Positions 61,658 through 64,000 of a stretch of DNA of 64,000 nt are shown here, in pieces. Each line of letters starts with the position of its first letter. The first letter of the stretch is position 1. The stretch is from Thermoplasmata archaeon. Its GTDB lineage: Archaea > Thermoplasmatota > Thermoplasmata > Lutacidiplasmatales > UBA184. The DNA lies in assembly GCA_035622275.1 (NCBI GenBank), contig DASPVQ010000005.1, forward strand, positions 1 to 64,000. Direction: 5' to 3'. Both the position numbers and the translations under genes were made by a program. The notes under the pieces were generated by a model. It had not been told where the DNA came from and did not search any database. It saw only the letters and a list, made by a program, of their open reading frames with translations.

Positions 61658-61850
61658 GCCCGGCGACCCGGAGACGAGCCGGCGGAGTGGAGGTCTCGGG
61701 GCGCTTTCCTCGTGGACTCGGCCTGTCCTCGGCGCCGTGATCTCTTCGCACCGAAGGATTAGTTCACACCCTAGCTATGGGCTTTCGTCACGCCACGGTC
61801 GACTCCTTTGAGAGAATGGACACAAGTTCGAGGTAAAGCAGCCTCCGGGA

Positions 61851-61875
61851 GGACCTGAACCAAGAGTTCAAGTCC
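61851..61875. repeat. T-arm-like palindromic element, copy 2
   Basis: GGACCTGAA-7-TTCAAGTCC, preceded by AAAGCAGCCTCCGGGA. It lies 16 bp beyond the vapC stop, in the position of a terminator or mRNA-end structure. Confidence 0.6.
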
Positions 61876-61890
61876 ACGTTCTCGCCCGGG

Positions 61891-62280
61891 TCATTCGTAG
61901 AACCGGACCGAAAGGCCCCGAACTCGTCCGAAAGCTCGATCCCGGGTGACGACCTCTTCGCCATGCCGCATCGAGATTCCCGCGATGAAGAGATCCCCCT
62001 CCGAAAGGCGTTCGCCTCGAGACATAAGGTCGGCGGCGATGTGAGCGATCGTGTCGATGGCGTCCTGATCGAAGGGCAAGAGAGGGAGGGAGGCCAGCAA
62101 ATCGCGAACTCGTTGTAGGTACGCACCTCCGAGTCGCTGACCGCCCGAGAGCACCTCGACCCCAGCCGGCGGAGAGATGCTCACTTGAGTCCCCTCGCGG
62201 TCGAATGCGGCGGCCATCTCGACCGCGGATGCTCGCCGCTTCAGGAGGTCGATGACGAAGGTCGAATCGAGAGAGACCAT
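61891..62280 (-). CDS. vapC: PIN-domain toxin VapC
   Basis: This 129-residue PIN-domain ribonuclease is the toxin of a VapBC pair. The acidic metal site is complete: Asp5 (MVSLDSTFVID), Glu42 (AGVEVL), Asp96 (SEGDLFIAG) and Asp114 (VVTRDRAFG). PIN toxins cut tRNA or rRNA when not held by their antitoxin. Its ATG overlaps the vapB stop by one base (TAATG), so the two are translationally coupled. Confidence 0.9.
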   Translation of the reverse strand: MVSLDSTFVIDLLKRRASAVEMAAAFDREGTQVSISPPAGVEVLSGGQRLGGAYLQRVRDLLASLPLLPFDQDAIDTIAHIAADLMSRGERLSEGDLFIAGISMRHGEEVVTRDRAFGRVRGLSVRFYE

Positions 62281-62531
62281 TACGCCGCTGGCTTCCTGCC
62301 CGCTCGACGCTTCAGCTGCGACCAGCCGAGCCGCCCTGAGGCCTCGAGGAACCGCTCAATCTCCTGTAGTCGATCCTTCGGAGCTCCTTCCCAGGCGCCG
62401 GCGAACTCGGAGAGGGGAACCGAATGTTCCGCCAGCCGGCGGACCGTCTCGCTGAAACTCTCATGGGGATGCTTTGCTCGGCTCAGGGCGTTATACGCCT
62501 CGACTGTGATCGTGATGGTCTTTACCGCCAT
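62280..62531 (-). CDS. vapB: Antitoxin VapB
   Basis: 83 residues. The N-terminal KTITITVEAYNALSRAKHPHESFSETVRRLAE is the ribbon-helix-helix DNA-binding pattern of archaeal DUF217/VapB antitoxins. The C-terminal helical part (LQEIERFLEASGRLGWSQLKRR) should wrap the toxin. It is followed by vapC with a one-base overlap. The promoter contains a TATA box and two direct repeats, a likely autoregulatory operator. Confidence 0.88.
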   Translation of the reverse strand: MAVKTITITVEAYNALSRAKHPHESFSETVRRLAEHSVPLSEFAGAWEGAPKDRLQEIERFLEASGRLGWSQLKRRAGRKPAA

Positions 62532-62549
62532 GGCGCCCCGACCGTGCGA

Positions 62550-62582
62550 TGGTCAGTTCACTTAAATGTATTGTGGTCAGTT
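62550..62582 (-). promoter_or_regulatory. vapBC promoter with two TGGTCAGTT repeats
   Basis: TGGTCAGTT occurs at 62550-62558 and again at 62574-62582 on the plus strand, one on each side of the TATA element CACTTAAAT (62559-62567). The TATA box is about 32 nt from the vapB ATG. Repeats bracketing the promoter fit binding by the VapB ribbon-helix-helix. Confidence 0.6.
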
Positions 62583-62606
62583 TATGGAGATAGGCAGCCA
62601 CGGGAG

Positions 62607-62632
62607 GGACCTGAATTCAGGGTTCAAGCTCC
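62607..62632. repeat. T-arm-like palindromic element, copy 3
   Basis: GGACCTGAA-8-TTCAAGCTCC. Its stem is extended outward by CCACGG (62599-62604) with CCGTGG (62635-62640). The upstream GGCAGCC..GGGAGG matches the other copies. Confidence 0.6.
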
Positions 62633-62746
62633 GTCCGTGGGGGCGTGATTCCCGACCTGACTGACTACAGCCGGCCCGGCGCGCGATCGCGAAATCGGGA
62701 TCCCGTTCAGAAATGGTCGACCCCGTCGAGCGGGCGTTCCTGCCCC

Positions 62747-62754
62747 CTTAAAGG
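62747..62754 (+). promoter_or_regulatory. TATA box for the M29-like gene
   Basis: CTTAAAGG is centred 28 nt before GTG 62778, predicting a leaderless transcript. Confidence 0.55.
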
Positions 62755-62777
62755 CCAGGGGGTTCTGTCTCCCGAAC

Positions 62778-63908
62778 GTGGCGCGGCACGCCTCCAGGAT
62801 CGAACGGGCGGCCGCCCGGAACATCCTCCGCCGCTGTCTCAACGTCAAGCGCGGCGAGAATGTCCTCATCGAGGTCTGGGATCACAACCTTCCGTTTGCC
62901 TCGGCGTTCGTCGACGAGGTCTGCCAGCTCGGCGCTCAACCGTACGTTCAGTACCAGGACCGGGATGCCTTCTGGTCGGAGTTCCGACGGGGGAGCCCTC
63001 GCTACTTCGGAAACGCCGGGGCGATCGAGCGGGCAGCTCTCGAAGCCGCCGACGCCTACGTCTACTTCATGGGGCCGGAGGATCTCTACCGGTCCTTCCA
63101 GAAGGCTCGGAAGTCTCCGAGGTTCTGGAAGGCGTTCGTCGCCTACCAAGAGCCGTTCTACGAGATCGCCCGTCGGACGGGATTGCGTGGGTCTCGGCTG
63201 AGCATCGCCTACGCCGACCGGGGCGACGCTCGGAAATGGAACGTGAAACGGTCGACCTGGCACCGCGAACTGATGCAGGCGTACCAGGTGGACCCCCGGT
63301 CGATGCTCCGCGACGCGTCCAGACTTTCCTACTCGTTGGTGAAGGGACGGCGACTCTCTATCCGCCACCCAAACGGGACGTCGCTCGACTTTCGACTCAA
63401 CGGGGCCCGGCCGTCCGTCTTCGCGGGGGTCCATGGGCGGGACGACGTCCGGCCCCGGACCCATGGGTGGGGCGACCCGACGGTGCTCAACGACCTCCCC
63501 TGGGGCGTCCTCTCCGTGAGGGTCGCCCCGCATTCTGGTAACGGAACATTGGTATCGAACCGACCGAGCTACTACGGGTGGGGCAAGACTGAGGGCGCGT
63601 GCTGGACTTTCCGTAGAGGCGCTCTGGTGGAGCGGCGATTCGAAGGAGGAGGCCGGGGGTTCTCCCGTCACTTTTCCTCCGCGCGCGGCGGCCCTGAGCG
63701 GTCGGGGTCGCTCCTGATCGGCTTGAACCCGGCCATCCACCGCGCACCCAACGTCCAGTTTTCTGAGCTGGCCGCGGTATCGGTTCAACTTGGGCAAGGC
63801 CAGATCTCGTCGGATTATCCATCCGCGCTCTACCCTAAGGCCACTCTCGCCGGGGGCACCGTCGTCCTGGACGACCGGCCGATCGTGCGAGCCGGGCGGA
63901 TCCTGTAA
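62778..63908 (+). CDS. M29 aminopeptidase-like protein, apparently lacking metal ligands
   Basis: 376 residues. The N-terminal domain (AARNILRRCLNVKRGENVLIEVWDHNLPFASAFVDEVCQLGAQPYV) is typical of the M29 (thermophilic metalloprotease, AmpS/AmpT) fold. In the C-terminal domain the usual ligand stretches are altered: NIPxEE reads NDLPWGVLSV, the ExxxGTN stretch reads SLLIGLNPAIHRAP, and the HxD near the end is not found. It is therefore probably not a zinc or cobalt aminopeptidase. GTG start with a TATA box at -28. The window ends 92 bp after its stop, with nothing recognisable in that tail. Confidence 0.72.
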   Translation: MARHASRIERAAARNILRRCLNVKRGENVLIEVWDHNLPFASAFVDEVCQLGAQPYVQYQDRDAFWSEFRRGSPRYFGNAGAIERAALEAADAYVYFMGPEDLYRSFQKARKSPRFWKAFVAYQEPFYEIARRTGLRGSRLSIAYADRGDARKWNVKRSTWHRELMQAYQVDPRSMLRDASRLSYSLVKGRRLSIRHPNGTSLDFRLNGARPSVFAGVHGRDDVRPRTHGWGDPTVLNDLPWGVLSVRVAPHSGNGTLVSNRPSYYGWGKTEGACWTFRRGALVERRFEGGGRGFSRHFSSARGGPERSGSLLIGLNPAIHRAPNVQFSELAAVSVQLGQGQISSDYPSALYPKATLAGGTVVLDDRPIVRAGRIL

Positions 63909-64000
63909 GGTCGAGGTCGCGCGCAGCCCCGGGTCCATTTCTCACCCACGAGCTTCCGGCGAGGAATCTCGCCTGGTCCATCGCCCCCCATCGAGCCGCA

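Overview
The window is a GC-rich archaeal contig, most likely from a Thermoplasmatota-type lineage. No rRNA or marker phylogeny is available, so that placement is inference. The archaeal signs are a non-discriminating-type glutamyl-tRNA synthetase, the RNase P protein Rnp4/Rpp21, the rRNA enzyme Tsr3, an archaeal class I fructose-bisphosphate aldolase, Bat-type HTH regulators, a short OB-fold ssDNA-binding protein, and TATA boxes (TTTAA/TTTAT) about 25-30 nt before the start codon, implying mostly leaderless mRNAs. A tRNA-Gln interrupted inside the T loop is a further archaeal feature. The number of peptidases, sulfoxide reductases and oxygen-linked enzymes suggests a peptide-using, aerobic (perhaps soil) archaeon.

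1-8 kb: radical-SAM AmrS, two methyltransferases, an alpha/beta hydrolase, a VOC protein, a 700-bp non-coding stretch with a strong hairpin, a prolidase-like amidohydrolase, tRNA-Leu(CAA), rnp4 and a zinc-ribbon gene. 8-16 kb: a RuvC-like protein of unknown role, gltX, a VOC protein, an MFS exporter, a CDF cation transporter, fructose-bisphosphate aldolase, tsr3, a PPP-type phosphatase and intron-containing tRNA-Gln(CTG). 16-19.6 kb: an anion-type ABC transporter (double permease, ATPase, separate AAA-associated protein) and tRNA-Ala(CGC). 19.7-25 kb: a Nudix-like protein and a redox-repair group (OsmC, MsrB, CDGSH, MsrA). 25-34 kb: LysE exporter, MOSC, DUF1801, DUF4760-like and prenyltransferase-like genes, small zinc fingers, a metallo-beta-lactamase, an HExxH peptidase and an FMN alpha-hydroxy-acid oxidase. 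34-51 kb: M3 and M2 peptidases, SSB, bacterial-type RibA, HtrA, an ABC-2 exporter with its regulator, RNase HI and cyclophilin.

52-64 kb is accessory in character. A cluster pairs two KaiC/RecA-like proteins lacking Walker A with a Roadblock protein and two paralogous Bat-type regulators, around a divergent promoter carrying a TATA-centred palindrome and a long hairpin. It is followed by a DHFR-like reductase, a 1086-residue class III cyclase/ATPase/TPR protein, a VapBC pair and an M29-like protein that appears to lack its metal ligands. Three copies of a palindromic element containing a T-arm-like motif are scattered through this last region. The KaiC-like/Roadblock/Bat cluster is the best candidate for an undescribed system.

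I saw no CRISPR array, transposase or integrase. Positions were read by eye. Where convergent genes overlap, C-terminal ends are less certain, because GC-rich antisense frames rarely contain stop codons.
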